Below are positions 27,759 to 37,317 of a stretch of DNA of 64,000 nucleotides, one piece after another (within the stretch, counting starts at the first letter, position 1; each line of letters begins with the position of its first letter). Origin of the DNA: a beta proteobacterium AAP65 (GTDB lineage: Bacteria; Pseudomonadota; Gammaproteobacteria; Burkholderiales; Burkholderiaceae_C). Location of the stretch: NCBI GenBank assembly GCA_001295865.1, contig LJHW01000043.1, forward strand, positions 1-64,000, in the 5' to 3' direction. Position numbers and translations under genes: made by a program. The notes beneath the pieces were generated by a model, which ran no database searches, had not been told where the DNA came from, and saw only the letters and a program-made list of their open reading frames with translations.

Positions 27759-27851
27759 GCACCGAGAACTCGCTCTTGCGGCGATTTGTGCCCATCGGGT
27801 CGCAAAAAGCGTAAAGTCCGGCCCGCGCCACCCTGGCCACCCCCCTAAGAC

Positions 27852-28295
27852 ATGAGCCTGCTCGTCCTCAACGGCCCCAACCTCAACCTGCTCGGTACGC
27901 GCGAGCCGGAGGTCTATGGCCGCACGACACTGCCCATGATCGAAGCAGAACTGCAGCAGATCGCTGCAGATGCCGGTGTGGCGCTGCAGTGTTTCCAGAG
28001 CAACCACGAGGGCGCGCTGATCGACCGCGTGCAGGCGGCGCGCCAGGACGGCACCCGCTTCATCCTCATCAACCCGGGCGGCCTCACCCACACCAGCGTC
28101 GCGCTGCGCGACGCGCTGGCCGGCGTGGCGCTGCCATTCATCGAAGTGCACATCAGCAACGTGCACGCGCGCGAGGCCTTCCGCCGCCATTCCTACCTGT
28201 CGGAGATCGCCGTGGGCGTGATCTGCGGGCTGGGCGTGGACGGCTACCGCCTGGCGCTGCGCCATGCGCTCGGCCGGCTACAGTCCGCCGCCTGA
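27852..28295 (+). CDS. aroQ: Type II 3-dehydroquinate dehydratase
   Basis: 147 aa, the dodecameric type II enzyme converting 3-dehydroquinate to 3-dehydroshikimate. The signature [18 protein letters not shown] contains Arg17 and catalytic Tyr22; His100 in [11 protein letters not shown] is the acid. SNHEGALID and [10 protein letters not shown] are also conserved. It is followed after 60 nt by accB, the usual order in betaproteobacteria. The 93-nt gap before it holds AT-richer sequence (CAAAAAGCGTAAAGT near 27800) that may contain a promoter. Confidence 0.97.
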   Translation: MSLLVLNGPNLNLLGTREPEVYGRTTLPMIEAELQQIAADAGVALQCFQSNHEGALIDRVQAARQDGTRFILINPGGLTHTSVALRDALAGVALPFIEVHISNVHAREAFRRHSYLSEIAVGVICGLGVDGYRLALRHALGRLQSAA

Positions 28296-28355
28296 ACCTT
28301 CACCCGAACCCGCCCACCGGCCGCAGAGCCGGGGCCTGACACCGAGGACCCTTCC

Positions 28356-28817
28356 ATGGATCTGAGAAAACTGAAGACGCTGATCGACCTGGTCAGCGAG
28401 TCGAACATCTCTGAGCTGGAGATCACCGAAGCCGAAGGCAAGGTGCGCATCGTCAAGGCGGGCACCGCCGTGGCCGTGGCCGCGCCGATGTACGCACCGC
28501 CCGCGCCCGTGGCCGCCCCCGCAGCCGGCTCATCGCCTGCCGCGGCCGCTCCCGCCGCACCGCCCGCCGAAGCGGCCCCGGAAGGCAAGGTGATCAAGTC
28601 GCCGATGGTCGGTACCTTCTACCGTGCGGCCAGCCCGGGTGCCAAGGCCTTCGCCGAACTCGGCGACCAGGTGAAGGTGGGCCAGCCGGTCTGCATCATC
28701 GAAGCCATGAAGATCATGAACGAGATCGAGGCCGACTGCGAAGGCAAGGTGCTGCGCATCCTTTGCGAGAACGGGCAAGCGGTCGAATTCGGCCAGCCTT
28801 TGTTCATCGTGGAATGA
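28356..28817 (+). CDS. accB: Biotin carboxyl carrier protein of acetyl-CoA carboxylase
   Basis: 153 aa. The N-terminal helix [22 protein letters not shown], a Pro/Ala-rich flexible linker at about 45-75, then the biotinyl domain with [15 protein letters not shown] and the biotinylation site EAMKIM (Lys119). It carries carboxybiotin from AccC to the carboxyltransferase. GAGGA lies 7 nt before the ATG. It forms an operon with accC, 14 nt downstream. Confidence 0.97.
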   Translation: MDLRKLKTLIDLVSESNISELEITEAEGKVRIVKAGTAVAVAAPMYAPPAPVAAPAAGSSPAAAAPAAPPAEAAPEGKVIKSPMVGTFYRAASPGAKAFAELGDQVKVGQPVCIIEAMKIMNEIEADCEGKVLRILCENGQAVEFGQPLFIVE

Positions 28818-28831
28818 ACGGGAACTGACCC

Positions 28832-30181
28832 GTGTTCAAGAAGATCCTGATCGCCAACCGCGGCGAAATCGCCCTGCGCATCCAGCGCGCCTGCAAGGAA
28901 ATGGGCATCAAGGCGGTGGTCGTCTACTCCGAGGCCGACCGCGAAGCCAAGTACGTGAAGCTGGCCGACGAGGCGGTGTGCATCGGCCCGGCGGCTTCGT
29001 CGCTGAGCTACCTCAACATGCCGGCCATCATCAGCACGGCCGAGGTCACCGACGCCGAGGCCATCCACCCCGGTTACGGCTTCCTGAGCGAAAACGCCAA
29101 CTTCGCCGAACGGGTGGAGATGAGCGGCTTCACCTTCATCGGCCCCACGCCCGAGAGCATCCGGCTGATGGGCGACAAGGTCAGCGCCAAGCAGGCCATG
29201 ATCAAGAGCGGCGTGCCTTGCGTGCCGGGCAGCGAAGGCGCCCTGCCGGAAGACCCGAAGGAGATCATCAAGATCGCGCGCAGCGTCGGCTACCCCGTGA
29301 TCATCAAGGCCGCCGGCGGTGGCGGCGGGCGCGGCATGCGCGTGGTGCACACCGAGGCTGCGCTGATCCACGCCGTGCAGACCACGCGCGCCGAGGCCGG
29401 TGCTGCCTTCGGCAACCCGCAGGTCTACATGGAGAAGTTCCTGGAGCGGCCGCGTCACATCGAGATCCAGGTGATGGCCGACCAGCACAAGAACGCTGTC
29501 TGGCTGGGCGAGCGCGACTGCAGCATGCAGCGCCGTCACCAGAAGATCATCGAAGAGGCGCCGGCCCCGGGCATCCCGCGGCGTGTCATCGAGCGCATCG
29601 GCGACCGCTGCGCTGCTGCTTGCAAGAAGATCGGCTACCGCGGCGCCGGCACCTTCGAGTTCCTCTACGAAGACGGCGAGTTCTATTTCATCGAGATGAA
29701 CACGCGCGTGCAGGTGGAGCACCCGGTGACGGAGATGGTCACGGGCATCGACATCGTGCAGATGCAGATCCGCGTGGCGGCCGGCGAGAAGCTGCCCTTC
29801 GCACAGCGCAACATCGAGATGCGCGGCCATGCCATCGAGTGCCGCATCAACGCCGAAGACCCCTACAAGTTCACCCCATCGCCGGGCCGCATCAGCCTGT
29901 GGCACCCGCCAGGCGGGCCGGGTGTGCGCGTGGATTCGCACATCTACACGAACTACTTCGTGCCGCCCAACTACGACAGCATGGTCGGCAAGATCATCTG
30001 CCACGGCGACACGCGCGACCAGGCCCTGGCCCGCATGCGCACGGCGCTGAGCGAGACGGTGGTCGAGGGCATCCAGACCAACATCCCGCTGCACCGCGAG
30101 CTGATGGCGGACGCCAAGTTCATCGAAGGTGGCACCAGCATCCACTATCTCGAAGGCTGGCTCGGCCAGCACACGAGGTAA
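28832..30181 (+). CDS. accC: Biotin carboxylase subunit of acetyl-CoA carboxylase (GTG start)
   Basis: 449 aa ATP-grasp enzyme carboxylating biotin on AccB. The N-terminus [16 protein letters not shown], the ATP loop [28 protein letters not shown] and the carboxylase signature [20 protein letters not shown] are intact, and the length matches E. coli AccC. The start is GTG 28832 with GGGA about 10 nt upstream. It follows accB and precedes prmA by 7 nt, a standard accBC-prmA unit. Confidence 0.98.
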   Translation: MFKKILIANRGEIALRIQRACKEMGIKAVVVYSEADREAKYVKLADEAVCIGPAASSLSYLNMPAIISTAEVTDAEAIHPGYGFLSENANFAERVEMSGFTFIGPTPESIRLMGDKVSAKQAMIKSGVPCVPGSEGALPEDPKEIIKIARSVGYPVIIKAAGGGGGRGMRVVHTEAALIHAVQTTRAEAGAAFGNPQVYMEKFLERPRHIEIQVMADQHKNAVWLGERDCSMQRRHQKIIEEAPAPGIPRRVIERIGDRCAAACKKIGYRGAGTFEFLYEDGEFYFIEMNTRVQVEHPVTEMVTGIDIVQMQIRVAAGEKLPFAQRNIEMRGHAIECRINAEDPYKFTPSPGRISLWHPPGGPGVRVDSHIYTNYFVPPNYDSMVGKIICHGDTRDQALARMRTALSETVVEGIQTNIPLHRELMADAKFIEGGTSIHYLEGWLGQHTR

Positions 30182-30188
30182 GCGCGCG

Positions 30189-31097
30189 ATGTTTGAACTG
30201 GTCTTGCGCGCCCCGGCGGACGTGGTGGAACCACTGTCCGACCTGCTGATGGACGAGCTGGAATCGCTGTCGGTCAGCGTCGAAGACGCCGATGCCGACA
30301 CCGAGGCCGAGCGCGCGCTCTTCGGCGAGCCGGGCATGCCCGCGCCGGCGCCGGGCTGGGAGCGCAGCACGCTGAAGGCGCTGTTCGACAGCGAAGCCGC
30401 GGCCGAGCAGGCGGCCACGCTGGCGCTGGCGCACTTCGGCGAACAAGGCGCGCACGTGCAGGCCCTGCACCGCGTGGAAGAACAAGACTGGGTGCGCCTG
30501 ACGCAGAGCCAGTTCGCGCCGGTGGAAATCACGCCCGAGTTCTGGGTGGTGCCCAGCTGGCACGAGGTGCCGCCGGGCGCCAAGCACGTGATGCGGCTCG
30601 ACCCGGGCCTGGCCTTCGGCACCGGTACCCACCCCACCACGCACATGTGCCTGCGCTGGCTTGCGCGCAAGCCCGAGACCGCGGACCTGGGCCGCGTGCT
30701 CGATTACGGCTGCGGCAGCGGCATCCTCGCGCTCGGTGCGGCCTTGGTGGGTGCGGGCTTCATCGATGCCGTCGACATCGACCCCGCCGCCGTGCAGAGC
30801 ACACGTGACAACGCCGAGCGCAACGGCGTACCCGCCACCACGCTCGCCGCCGGCCTGCCGGCGCAGGCCCAGGGCCTGTACGGCGTGGTGCTGGCCAACA
30901 TCCTAGCCACGCCGCTGAAGCTGCTGGCCCCGCTGCTGGCCGGCCACGTGGCCCCGGGCGGCTGGCTGGTGCTGGCGGGCATCCTGGAGCGCCAGGCCGA
31001 GGAGATCACCGCCGCCTACGCCCCCTGGCTCGACGTGCAGGTGGCCGACCGGCAAGAAGGCTGGGTGCTGATGTGCGCCCGGCGCCCCGCCGCCTGA
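30189..31097 (+). CDS. prmA: Ribosomal protein L11 methyltransferase
   Basis: 302 aa SAM-dependent methyltransferase that modifies L11. The N-terminal substrate domain starts MFELVLRAPADVVEPLSDLL; the SAM site is DYGCGSGILALGAALVGAG and the catalytic strand ANILATPL. FGTGTHPTT is the family signature. It follows accC by 7 nt, so it is probably co-transcribed. Slightly extended relative to the E. coli protein through an insertion around residues 35-60. Confidence 0.96.
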   Translation: MFELVLRAPADVVEPLSDLLMDELESLSVSVEDADADTEAERALFGEPGMPAPAPGWERSTLKALFDSEAAAEQAATLALAHFGEQGAHVQALHRVEEQDWVRLTQSQFAPVEITPEFWVVPSWHEVPPGAKHVMRLDPGLAFGTGTHPTTHMCLRWLARKPETADLGRVLDYGCGSGILALGAALVGAGFIDAVDIDPAAVQSTRDNAERNGVPATTLAAGLPAQAQGLYGVVLANILATPLKLLAPLLAGHVAPGGWLVLAGILERQAEEITAAYAPWLDVQVADRQEGWVLMCARRPAA

Positions 31098-31116
31098 CAC
31101 GCTGAGAGGCCGCACG

Positions 31117-32118
31117 ATGGCATCCGGCATGGCCACCCGCTGCACCGCGTGCGGCACGGTTTTCCGTGTCGTGCCCGACCAGCTGCGGGTGTCAGAAGGC
31201 TGGGTGCGCTGCGGCCGTTGCTCGGAGGTGTTCAACGCCGCCGAGGCCTTGCTCGACCTCGACACCGGGGCGCCCCGCGCACCACTGGACGACATGCCCC
31301 GTGCGATGGTGCGCAGCGGGAACACGCGCCCCCCACCGCCGGCCGGCCCGCCGCCAGCGCTGGCCGATTTCGGCCTGCCGATGCCACCACCGGCCAGCGC
31401 GCCCCGGGTGGCGCCGCCGCCCTTCGACGATGAAGCCCCCGTGGACGGTAGCGAACCCGCGCCTACCGTGGACGAGGCGGTCTCGCGGTTTGCGGCCGAT
31501 GCCGCGATGGAAGCCGACCGTCGGCCTGGTGTGGCGGCGGCGCCAGAAAACCCGGCCGTGCCCGCCGAAGACATCACCGCCGACCCGCGCCCGATGGCCG
31601 GTGCCACGCCTTCTTTCGTGCGGCAGGCCGAACGCGCGGCGCGCTGGCGCCGCCCGCAGGTGCGCGCTGCGCTGGGCTTGGGCCTGGTGCTGGGCGGCGT
31701 GCTGCTGGCAGCGCAGGTGGCGCTGGCCTACCGCAGCCTGGTGGCCGCGCGTTTTCCGGCGCTGCGCCCGGTGCTGCAGGCGGCCTGCCAACCGCTGGGC
31801 TGCCAAGTGGGGCCGGCGCACCTCATCGAGAGCCTGGTGGTGGAAAGCAGCGGGCTGGTGCGCGTGGAGAAGTCGAGCATCTACAAGCTCAGCGTCGCGC
31901 TGCGCAACCGCGCCGAGCTCGATGTGGCACTGCCGGCGCTGGAACTCTCGCTCACCGACGGCCAGGGCCAGCTGGTGGCGCGGCGCGTGCTCACCGCCGC
32001 CGAGCTTGGCGTGAACCAGGCCACGCTCGGCGCCGGGCGCGAACTGGCCGTGCAGGCCACACTGCGCGCCGCCACCGCCCCGGTGGCCGGCTACACCATC
32101 GAACTCTTCTACCCCTGA
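31117..32118 (+). CDS. Zinc-ribbon plus DUF3426 membrane protein
   Basis: 333 aa. The N-terminal MJ0042-type zinc finger has C9/C12 and C32/C35 (RCTACGTVFRV, VRCGRCSEVFNA). A Pro/Ala-rich disordered region (about 50-170) precedes one membrane helix at about 188-208 and a periplasmic DUF3426 beta domain. It is usually encoded after prmA in betaproteobacteria; function unknown, possibly envelope sensing with the finger in the cytoplasm. GAGAGG lies about 9 nt before the start. A hairpin with a downstream T-run begins at its stop codon. Confidence 0.88.
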   Translation: MASGMATRCTACGTVFRVVPDQLRVSEGWVRCGRCSEVFNAAEALLDLDTGAPRAPLDDMPRAMVRSGNTRPPPPAGPPPALADFGLPMPPPASAPRVAPPPFDDEAPVDGSEPAPTVDEAVSRFAADAAMEADRRPGVAAAPENPAVPAEDITADPRPMAGATPSFVRQAERAARWRRPQVRAALGLGLVLGGVLLAAQVALAYRSLVAARFPALRPVLQAACQPLGCQVGPAHLIESLVVESSGLVRVEKSSIYKLSVALRNRAELDVALPALELSLTDGQGQLVARRVLTAAELGVNQATLGAGRELAVQATLRAATAPVAGYTIELFYP

Positions 32119-32152
32119 CGGCGCCGCGCGCGCCGTCTGCCGCTTTTTCTTT
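32118..32152 (+). terminator. Candidate Rho-independent terminator
   Basis: ACGGCGC (32118-32124), 5-nt loop, GCGCCGT (32130-32136), then a T-rich tract at 32144-32152. The stem starts at the last base of the DUF3426 stop codon. The T-run is 7 nt from the stem, so efficiency is uncertain. Confidence 0.5.
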
Positions 32153-32171
32153 CACGCCCTCTGGAGCGCCC

Positions 32172-33092
32172 ATGCCCGCCTTGATCTGCGGTTCCCTCGC
32201 CTTCGACACCATCACCACGTTCCCGGGGCGCTTTGCCGACCAGATCATGGCCGACCAGGTGCACATCCTGAACGTCAGCTTCCTGGTGCCCACACTGCGC
32301 CGCGAGTTCGGCGGTTGCGCCGGCAACATCGCCTACAACCTGCAGGCGCTGGGCGGCCAGCCGGTGATCCTGGGTGCCTTGGGCGTGGACGGCGGCGAGT
32401 ACCTGGCGCGTGTGAAGGACTGGGGCGCCGACGTTTCGCTGATCCACCGCGACACGCACCTGCACACCGCGCAGTGCCACATCACCACCGACCGCGACAA
32501 CAACCAGATCGCCGCTTTCCACCCCGGCGCCATGAGCCGCGCCCACGAAGTGGTGGTGCCGCCCAAGAGCGCGCGCACCGACCTGGCCATCGGCATCATC
32601 GCGCCCGACGGCCGTGACGCGATGTGGCAGCACGCGCACCAGCTGGCCGCGCAGCACATCCCCTTCATCTTCGACCCGGGCCAGCAGCTGCCGCAGTTCA
32701 ACGGCGACGAGCACCGCGAGATCCTCGGCCTGGCCAGCTGGCTGGCCGTGAACGACTACGAAGCCCGCATGCTGCAAGAGCGCACGGGCGAAGACGCCGC
32801 CACCATCAGCCGCCGGCCCAACATGCAGGGCGTGGTGGTGACGCTGGGCGAAAACGGCTGCGAGCTGTGGATCAAGGGCGAGCGCACGCACGTGCCGCCG
32901 GTGGAAGCGCGCCGCGTGGTCGACCCCACGGGCTGCGGCGACGCCTTCCGCGCCGCGCTGCTCTACGGCCTGGAGCGCGGCTGGGCGCTGGAGCGTTGCG
33001 CCAAGCTGGGCAACCGCCTGGGTGCTTTGAAGATCGCCGAACGCGGCCCGCAGAACCACGCCATCGACCCGATGCTCATCGGCTCCGTCTGA
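32172..33092 (+). CDS. PfkB-family carbohydrate kinase, adenosine kinase-like
   Basis: 306 aa ribokinase-fold kinase. The N-terminal motif FGGCAGNIAYNLQALGGQP and the C-terminal VDPTGCGDAFRAALLYG (catalytic Asp257; GCGD in place of the usual GAGD) define the PfkB family. Substrate cannot be assigned; I recall this betaproteobacterial group as adenosine/nucleoside kinase-like. Preceded by CTGGAG about 7 nt upstream. It converges with fba across a bidirectional hairpin. Confidence 0.88.
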   Translation: MPALICGSLAFDTITTFPGRFADQIMADQVHILNVSFLVPTLRREFGGCAGNIAYNLQALGGQPVILGALGVDGGEYLARVKDWGADVSLIHRDTHLHTAQCHITTDRDNNQIAAFHPGAMSRAHEVVVPPKSARTDLAIGIIAPDGRDAMWQHAHQLAAQHIPFIFDPGQQLPQFNGDEHREILGLASWLAVNDYEARMLQERTGEDAATISRRPNMQGVVVTLGENGCELWIKGERTHVPPVEARRVVDPTGCGDAFRAALLYGLERGWALERCAKLGNRLGALKIAERGPQNHAIDPMLIGSV

Positions 33093-33107
33093 GCGGCTAC
33101 ACCGCAA

Positions 33108-33134
33108 GAAAAAAGGGGCGCCGCGGCGCCCCTT
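33108..33134 (-). terminator. Terminator for fba (perfect 18-nt palindrome)
   Basis: GGGGCGCCGCGGCGCCCC at 33115-33132 is self-complementary; the A-run at 33109-33114 becomes a U-run after the hairpin on the minus strand. This is a good intrinsic terminator for fba. In the plus direction only TT follows, so it is weaker for the kinase gene. Confidence 0.8.
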
Positions 33135-33156
33135 CTGCATGGCCTTTCGGCCTGGA

Positions 33157-34221
33157 TCACTGCACCATCTGCGCGAGCTCGCCGCTGGCGTAACGCCGTG
33201 CCACTTCGCTCATGGCCATGGGCTTGATCTTGCCGGCCTGGCCTTCGCAGCCGAATTCCATGTAGCGCTGCTTGCACACCTTGTAGGCGGCTTCACGCGC
33301 CGGCTTGAGCCATTCGCGCGCATCGAACTTGTCCGGGTTCTCGGCCAGGAACTTGCGCACCGCGCCCGTCATCGCCAGGCGGATGTCGGTGTCGATGTTG
33401 ATCTTGCGCACGCCGTGCTTGATGGCTTCCTGGATCTCTTCCACCGGCACGCCGAAGGTCTCTTTCATCTTGCCGCCGTACTGGTTGATGATGGCCAGCA
33501 GCTCCTGCGGCACGCTGGACGAGCCGTGCATCACCAGGTGCGTGTTCGGGATGCGCTTGTGGATCTCTTTCACGCGGCCGATGGCCAGGATGTCGCCCGT
33601 GGGCTTGCGGCTGAACTTGTAGGCGCCGTGGCTGGTGCCGATGGCAATCGCCAGCGCGTCGAGCTGCGTGGCCTTCACGAAGACGGCGGCTTCTTCGGGG
33701 TCGGTCAGCATCTGGCTGTGGTCGAGCTTGCCTTCGGCGCCGATGCCGTCTTCTTCGCCGGCTTCGCCGGTTTCCAGGTTGCCCAGGCAGCCGAGTTCAC
33801 CTTCCACCGTCACGCCCACGGCATGGGCCATGTCCACCACCTTGCGCGTGACCTCGACGTTGTAGTCGAAGCTGGCCGGCGTCTTGCCATCGGCCTGCAG
33901 GCTGCCGTCCATCATCACCGAGCCGAAGCCCAGGTCGATGGCGCCCTGGCAGATGGCGGGCGTCTGGCCGTGGTCTTGGTGCATCACGAGCGGGATGTGC
34001 GGGTAGGCCTCTACCGCGGCCTGGATCAGGTGCTTGATGAAGGCCTCGCCGGCGTACTTGCGGGCACCGGCGCTGGCCTGCAGGATGACGGGCGCGCCCA
34101 CCTCGGCAGCGGCCGTCATCACGGCCTGCACCTGTTCGAGGTTGTTCACGTTGAAGGCCGGGATGCCATAGCCGTTTTCGGCGGCATGGTCGAGCAGCTG
34201 GCGCATCGAGACGAGAGGCAT
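33157..34221 (-). CDS. fba: Class II fructose-1,6-bisphosphate aldolase
   Basis: 354 aa zinc aldolase of glycolysis/gluconeogenesis, of the longer class IIB/Calvin-type subfamily. [19 protein letters not shown] starts the protein; HQDHGQTP has Asp83 and the zinc ligand His84; NYDVEV-like and HGSSSVP motifs and [13 protein letters not shown] are conserved. ATG 34221 has TGGAG about 8 nt upstream; longer in-frame starts give Pro/Cys-rich sequence. A TAGAAT hexamer at 34328-34333 (minus) could be its -10, leaving a leader near 100 nt. Confidence 0.96.
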   Translation of the reverse strand: MPLVSMRQLLDHAAENGYGIPAFNVNNLEQVQAVMTAAAEVGAPVILQASAGARKYAGEAFIKHLIQAAVEAYPHIPLVMHQDHGQTPAICQGAIDLGFGSVMMDGSLQADGKTPASFDYNVEVTRKVVDMAHAVGVTVEGELGCLGNLETGEAGEEDGIGAEGKLDHSQMLTDPEEAAVFVKATQLDALAIAIGTSHGAYKFSRKPTGDILAIGRVKEIHKRIPNTHLVMHGSSSVPQELLAIINQYGGKMKETFGVPVEEIQEAIKHGVRKINIDTDIRLAMTGAVRKFLAENPDKFDAREWLKPAREAAYKVCKQRYMEFGCEGQAGKIKPMAMSEVARRYASGELAQMVQ

Positions 34222-34391
34222 GGGAAAACTCCAGGAGTGATGAAGCGGGCACCGGCGCGGCAGCGCGCCACAGGCCACAGGCAAGCGGGGCAAAAGCACC
34301 GCTGTAACCGGCCTGAAACTGCGCCCGATTCTAGGCGGCCCCCCATCGCCGGCCCGCAGAGCGCCTGCGCGCCGCGGGCACGAACTGGCGG

Positions 34392-35528
34392 TTGAACGTG
34401 CCGCTTTTCGCGCTCAAGCCTGGCGCTCCGCACCCCGACACTGCGCACATGCCGGCCATGGGGCCAGCGCCACCGATGCAAGCCATGGCCCGCTACGACC
34501 TCGCACCCCTGACGCAATGGATCACCGCTGCCGCAGTGCAGCACGGCCAGGCCTTGCCGGCCCACCTGATGGCCCGCCTGGGCATCAGCCGGCGCCGCGC
34601 CAACCTGCTGCTGCACAAACTGGTGGCGGCGCAATGGCTGCTGAGCACGGGTACGCCGCGCAAGCCGCAGCACGCGCCCGGCGCCCTGCGGCAGGTGGTG
34701 CAGCGCTACCCGCTGGCCGGGCTGGAAGAAGACACGCCCTGGCGCCGCGATTTCGCGCCCTTCTTCGAGCTGCCGGCCCCCGTGCAGCGCATGGCGCGCC
34801 ACGCCTTCACCGAGCTGCTGAACAACGCCTCCGAGCACAGCGGCGGCACGCAGGTCACGGTGTCGATGCGGCAGACGCCACTGCAGTTGCAGTTGCTGGT
34901 CAGCGACGACGGCTGCGGCGTCTTCGAGCGCATCGGCCAGAGCTTCGCCATCGACGACCCGCTGCTGGCCATGCTGGAGCTCAGCAAGGGCAAGCTGACC
35001 AGCGCGCCCAAGGGCCACTGCGGACACGGCCTGTTCTTCACCTCGCGCCTGGCCGACGTGTTCGACCTGCATGCCAACCACGCGGCTTTTCAGTGCCGCG
35101 CCTGGGAAAACCGCCCCTGGCGCGCAGGCAGGCCGGTGGCACGGCAAGGCACCAGCATCTACCTGGCCATCGCGCTGGACACGACACGCACGCTCGACGC
35201 CGTGCTGCGCGCCCACAGCGTGGACGCCGGCTACCGCTTCGACCGCACCGTGGTGCCGCTGCACCTCCTGGGTGGTGCTGAGCAGGCCCTGGTGAGCCGC
35301 GCCGATGCGCGCCGCGTGGCCGCGCGCCTGGGCGAGTTCCGCCGCGCCGACATCAACTTCGAGGGCATCCACGACATCGGCCATGGCTTTGCGGATGAGC
35401 TCTTTCGCGTTTTTCGGCGCGACAATCCGGGCCTGCAACTGGTGCCGGTGGGCATGAACCGCGAGGTGCAGGCCATGGTGGCCAGCGTCGGCCCGGTCAT
35501 GGCGGCCGGTGCAACCCCGAACGCATGA
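34392..35528 (+). CDS. HTH + GHKL ATPase + STAS-like (DUF4325) regulatory protein
   Basis: Up to 378 aa. A winged-helix-like N-terminus ([18 protein letters not shown], about 61-78) precedes a GHKL ATPase fold: N-box [15 protein letters not shown] (Glu141, Asn145), [11 protein letters not shown] (Asp172) and CGHGLFF (210-216). The C-terminal 90 residues resemble the STAS-like DUF4325 domain. There is no H-box or membrane segment, so it looks like an anti-sigma-type kinase or ATP-dependent switch rather than a sensor kinase. The start is uncertain: TTG 34392 is the longest frame, but ATG 34476 or 34485 (MARYDLAPL) are plausible. The stop overlaps the DUF481 start (ATGA). Confidence 0.82.
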   Translation: MNVPLFALKPGAPHPDTAHMPAMGPAPPMQAMARYDLAPLTQWITAAAVQHGQALPAHLMARLGISRRRANLLLHKLVAAQWLLSTGTPRKPQHAPGALRQVVQRYPLAGLEEDTPWRRDFAPFFELPAPVQRMARHAFTELLNNASEHSGGTQVTVSMRQTPLQLQLLVSDDGCGVFERIGQSFAIDDPLLAMLELSKGKLTSAPKGHCGHGLFFTSRLADVFDLHANHAAFQCRAWENRPWRAGRPVARQGTSIYLAIALDTTRTLDAVLRAHSVDAGYRFDRTVVPLHLLGGAEQALVSRADARRVAARLGEFRRADINFEGIHDIGHGFADELFRVFRRDNPGLQLVPVGMNREVQAMVASVGPVMAAGATPNA

Positions 35529-36328
35529 CCCTGACACGCCTGCCCGACCTCCGCCGAACCACACGCCTGAAAACTGCCGCGCAGCTGCTGCTGGCGCTGG
35601 CCACCGCACCCGCACTGGCCCAGGTGACGGTCAAGCCCGACGGCCAGTGGCGCTCGCTCACCACGGCCGGCCTCACCGTCAACAGCGGCAACACACGCGC
35701 CACGGCCCTCAACCTCAGCCTCGACGGTGTGCGCGCCACCGAGAGCAGCAAGTGGTCGGCCACCGGGCAGATGCTTTACACCGACAGCAACGGCCGGACC
35801 ACCGGCAAACGCGCGCTGGTGAGCTCGCAGTACAACGGCGACATCGAACCCTGGCGGCGCAGCTTCGGCTTCGTGCAGGCCGCCGGCCTCACCGACCGCC
35901 CCGCCAACACGCGCGAGCGGCTCACGCTCACCAGCGGCATGGGCCTGCACCTGCTGAAGGCCCCGAACCAGTTCTGGGACGCCTGGGCCGGCCTGGCCGT
36001 GGCGCACGAACGTTATGTGCGCCCGGTGGACACCCAAGGCGACGGCACGCTGCGCAGCGAACTCACCGACCTCGGCCTCGTGCTGGCGCAAGAGGCCAAC
36101 CTGCGTTTGAGCCCCAGCACCACCCTGCGCCAGAAACTCGTGCTGCTGCCCAGCCTGCGCGAAAGCGGCCTGGTGCGCACCGAGTTCGACGGCCAGGTCT
36201 CCGTGGCCATCAGCGAACGTGTGAGCCTGAGCACGGGCTTGAGCCTGCGCCACACCACACGCCCGGCCCCCGGGCTGCGCAACACCGACTTGACGTTGGT
36301 GACGGGACTGTCGCTGCGCTACGACTGA
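35525..36328 (+). CDS. DUF481 family outer-membrane-type protein
   Basis: 267 aa with a signal peptide ending ATAPALAQ (about residue 33) and then alternating beta strands (TTAGLTVNSGNTRATALNLSL, SKWSATGQML) characteristic of DUF481/YdiY-like outer membrane beta-barrels. The terminal residues VTGLSLRYD lack a C-terminal Phe but end in aromatic-X-Asp. Probably an outer membrane barrel of unknown function. Translationally coupled to the upstream HTH-ATPase gene, an unusual pairing that hints at joint regulation. A bidirectional terminator follows. Confidence 0.83.
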   Translation: MTLTRLPDLRRTTRLKTAAQLLLALATAPALAQVTVKPDGQWRSLTTAGLTVNSGNTRATALNLSLDGVRATESSKWSATGQMLYTDSNGRTTGKRALVSSQYNGDIEPWRRSFGFVQAAGLTDRPANTRERLTLTSGMGLHLLKAPNQFWDAWAGLAVAHERYVRPVDTQGDGTLRSELTDLGLVLAQEANLRLSPSTTLRQKLVLLPSLRESGLVRTEFDGQVSVAISERVSLSTGLSLRHTTRPAPGLRNTDLTLVTGLSLRYD

Positions 36329-36341
36329 CAGCAGGGCAAAG

Positions 36342-36367
36342 AAAAACGGGCCCGCAGGCCCGTTTTC
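36342..36367. terminator. Bidirectional intrinsic terminator
   Basis: AAAACGGGCC (36343-36352), loop CGCA, GGCCCGTTTT (36357-36366). GC-rich 6-bp core with A/T tracts on both sides, so it can stop the DUF481 gene on plus and the PEP-CTERM gene on minus. Confidence 0.85.
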
Positions 36368-36409
36368 GGTGGCCGGCCCGCAGGCCGGCGTTCAAGCTTT
36401 TCGGGCCGC

Positions 36410-37117
36410 TCAGGCCTTGCGGCGACGCGCCAGACCGGCCACGGCCAGGCCACCGGCCAGCATCATGGCCCAGGTGCCCGGCTCGGGCACCAGGCTGCCT
36501 TGCACGATGAACGGGAACTCCACGCCCAAGCCGTCACCGGCGTCCACCACGCCCGCGAAGGCGGCGTTGGCCAGGCTCTGCTGCGCGTTGCCGAAAGCAC
36601 CGTCGGCGGTGGGCGGCTGCCACGGGCCCGAGGCCAGCGAGCCGGTGATGCCCCAACGCAGCCAGTAGCTGCCGGGGGCCAGATCGAAATCAGCCACGTT
36701 CACGTCGAGGCGGAAGATGGCGCGGTCGGTGTTGGTCAGCGTCGTGGACGTGACGCGGTAGCCCACCAGCCCGCCGTTGGTGGGCGTGCCCGAACCCGAG
36801 GCCACCACGGTGCCGCTGGTGACGTCACCGGAGACGATGCTCCAGTTCAGGCCCGTGAAGGTGTAGGTGCTGGCTGCGAACGACTGGTAGCTGAAGAAAC
36901 TCAGGCTCTCCACCGTCCAGCCCGGGCCACCGACGGTGAAGTCGTCGGCCACCAGGTTGGGGATGTTGCCCTGGGCACCAGCGCCGAACAGCGTACCGCC
37001 CGCACGGATGACGGAGATGGGCGGCGTGCCGGCAACCGCGGCGCCGTTGTTGTACAGGTCGACCGCTTGCGCCGAACCGGCGGCAGCGATCAGGCCCAAG
37101 GCGATGATCTTCTTCAT
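36410..37117 (-). CDS. PEP-CTERM sorting domain protein
   Basis: 235 aa exported protein with signal peptide MKKIIALGLIAAAGSAQA and a C-terminal sorting signal: VPEPGTWAMM, a hydrophobic helix, then ARRRKA (residues about 210-235). Such tails are recognised by exosortase/archaeosortase-type transpeptidases. The middle is a predicted beta-sandwich with many Gly, Thr and Ser and no catalytic motif. AGGAG lies 6 nt before the ATG. It is an orphan: the exosortase-associated genes in this window start 20 kb away at 57312. It is a plausible substrate of that system. Confidence 0.92.
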   Translation of the reverse strand: MKKIIALGLIAAAGSAQAVDLYNNGAAVAGTPPISVIRAGGTLFGAGAQGNIPNLVADDFTVGGPGWTVESLSFFSYQSFAASTYTFTGLNWSIVSGDVTSGTVVASGSGTPTNGGLVGYRVTSTTLTNTDRAIFRLDVNVADFDLAPGSYWLRWGITGSLASGPWQPPTADGAFGNAQQSLANAAFAGVVDAGDGLGVEFPFIVQGSLVPEPGTWAMMLAGGLAVAGLARRRKA

Positions 37118-37317
37118 GGCTCACTCCTGGCTGTGTAGGGAAGGTGACTTCGACCCGGCACGGTGTCGCCGCGATGACGAGACCCGGTCTGGTGAAACCC
37201 GACGCTAGTCCTGCGCCGCCCGCCCCACAAGGCGGCCTACACCCGCGAACCCGGGGTCGCCGAGCCCGTCCCCCTAGTTTGACGCCTGCACCAGGGCCTC
37301 CAGGGAGCCCCTCTCGG

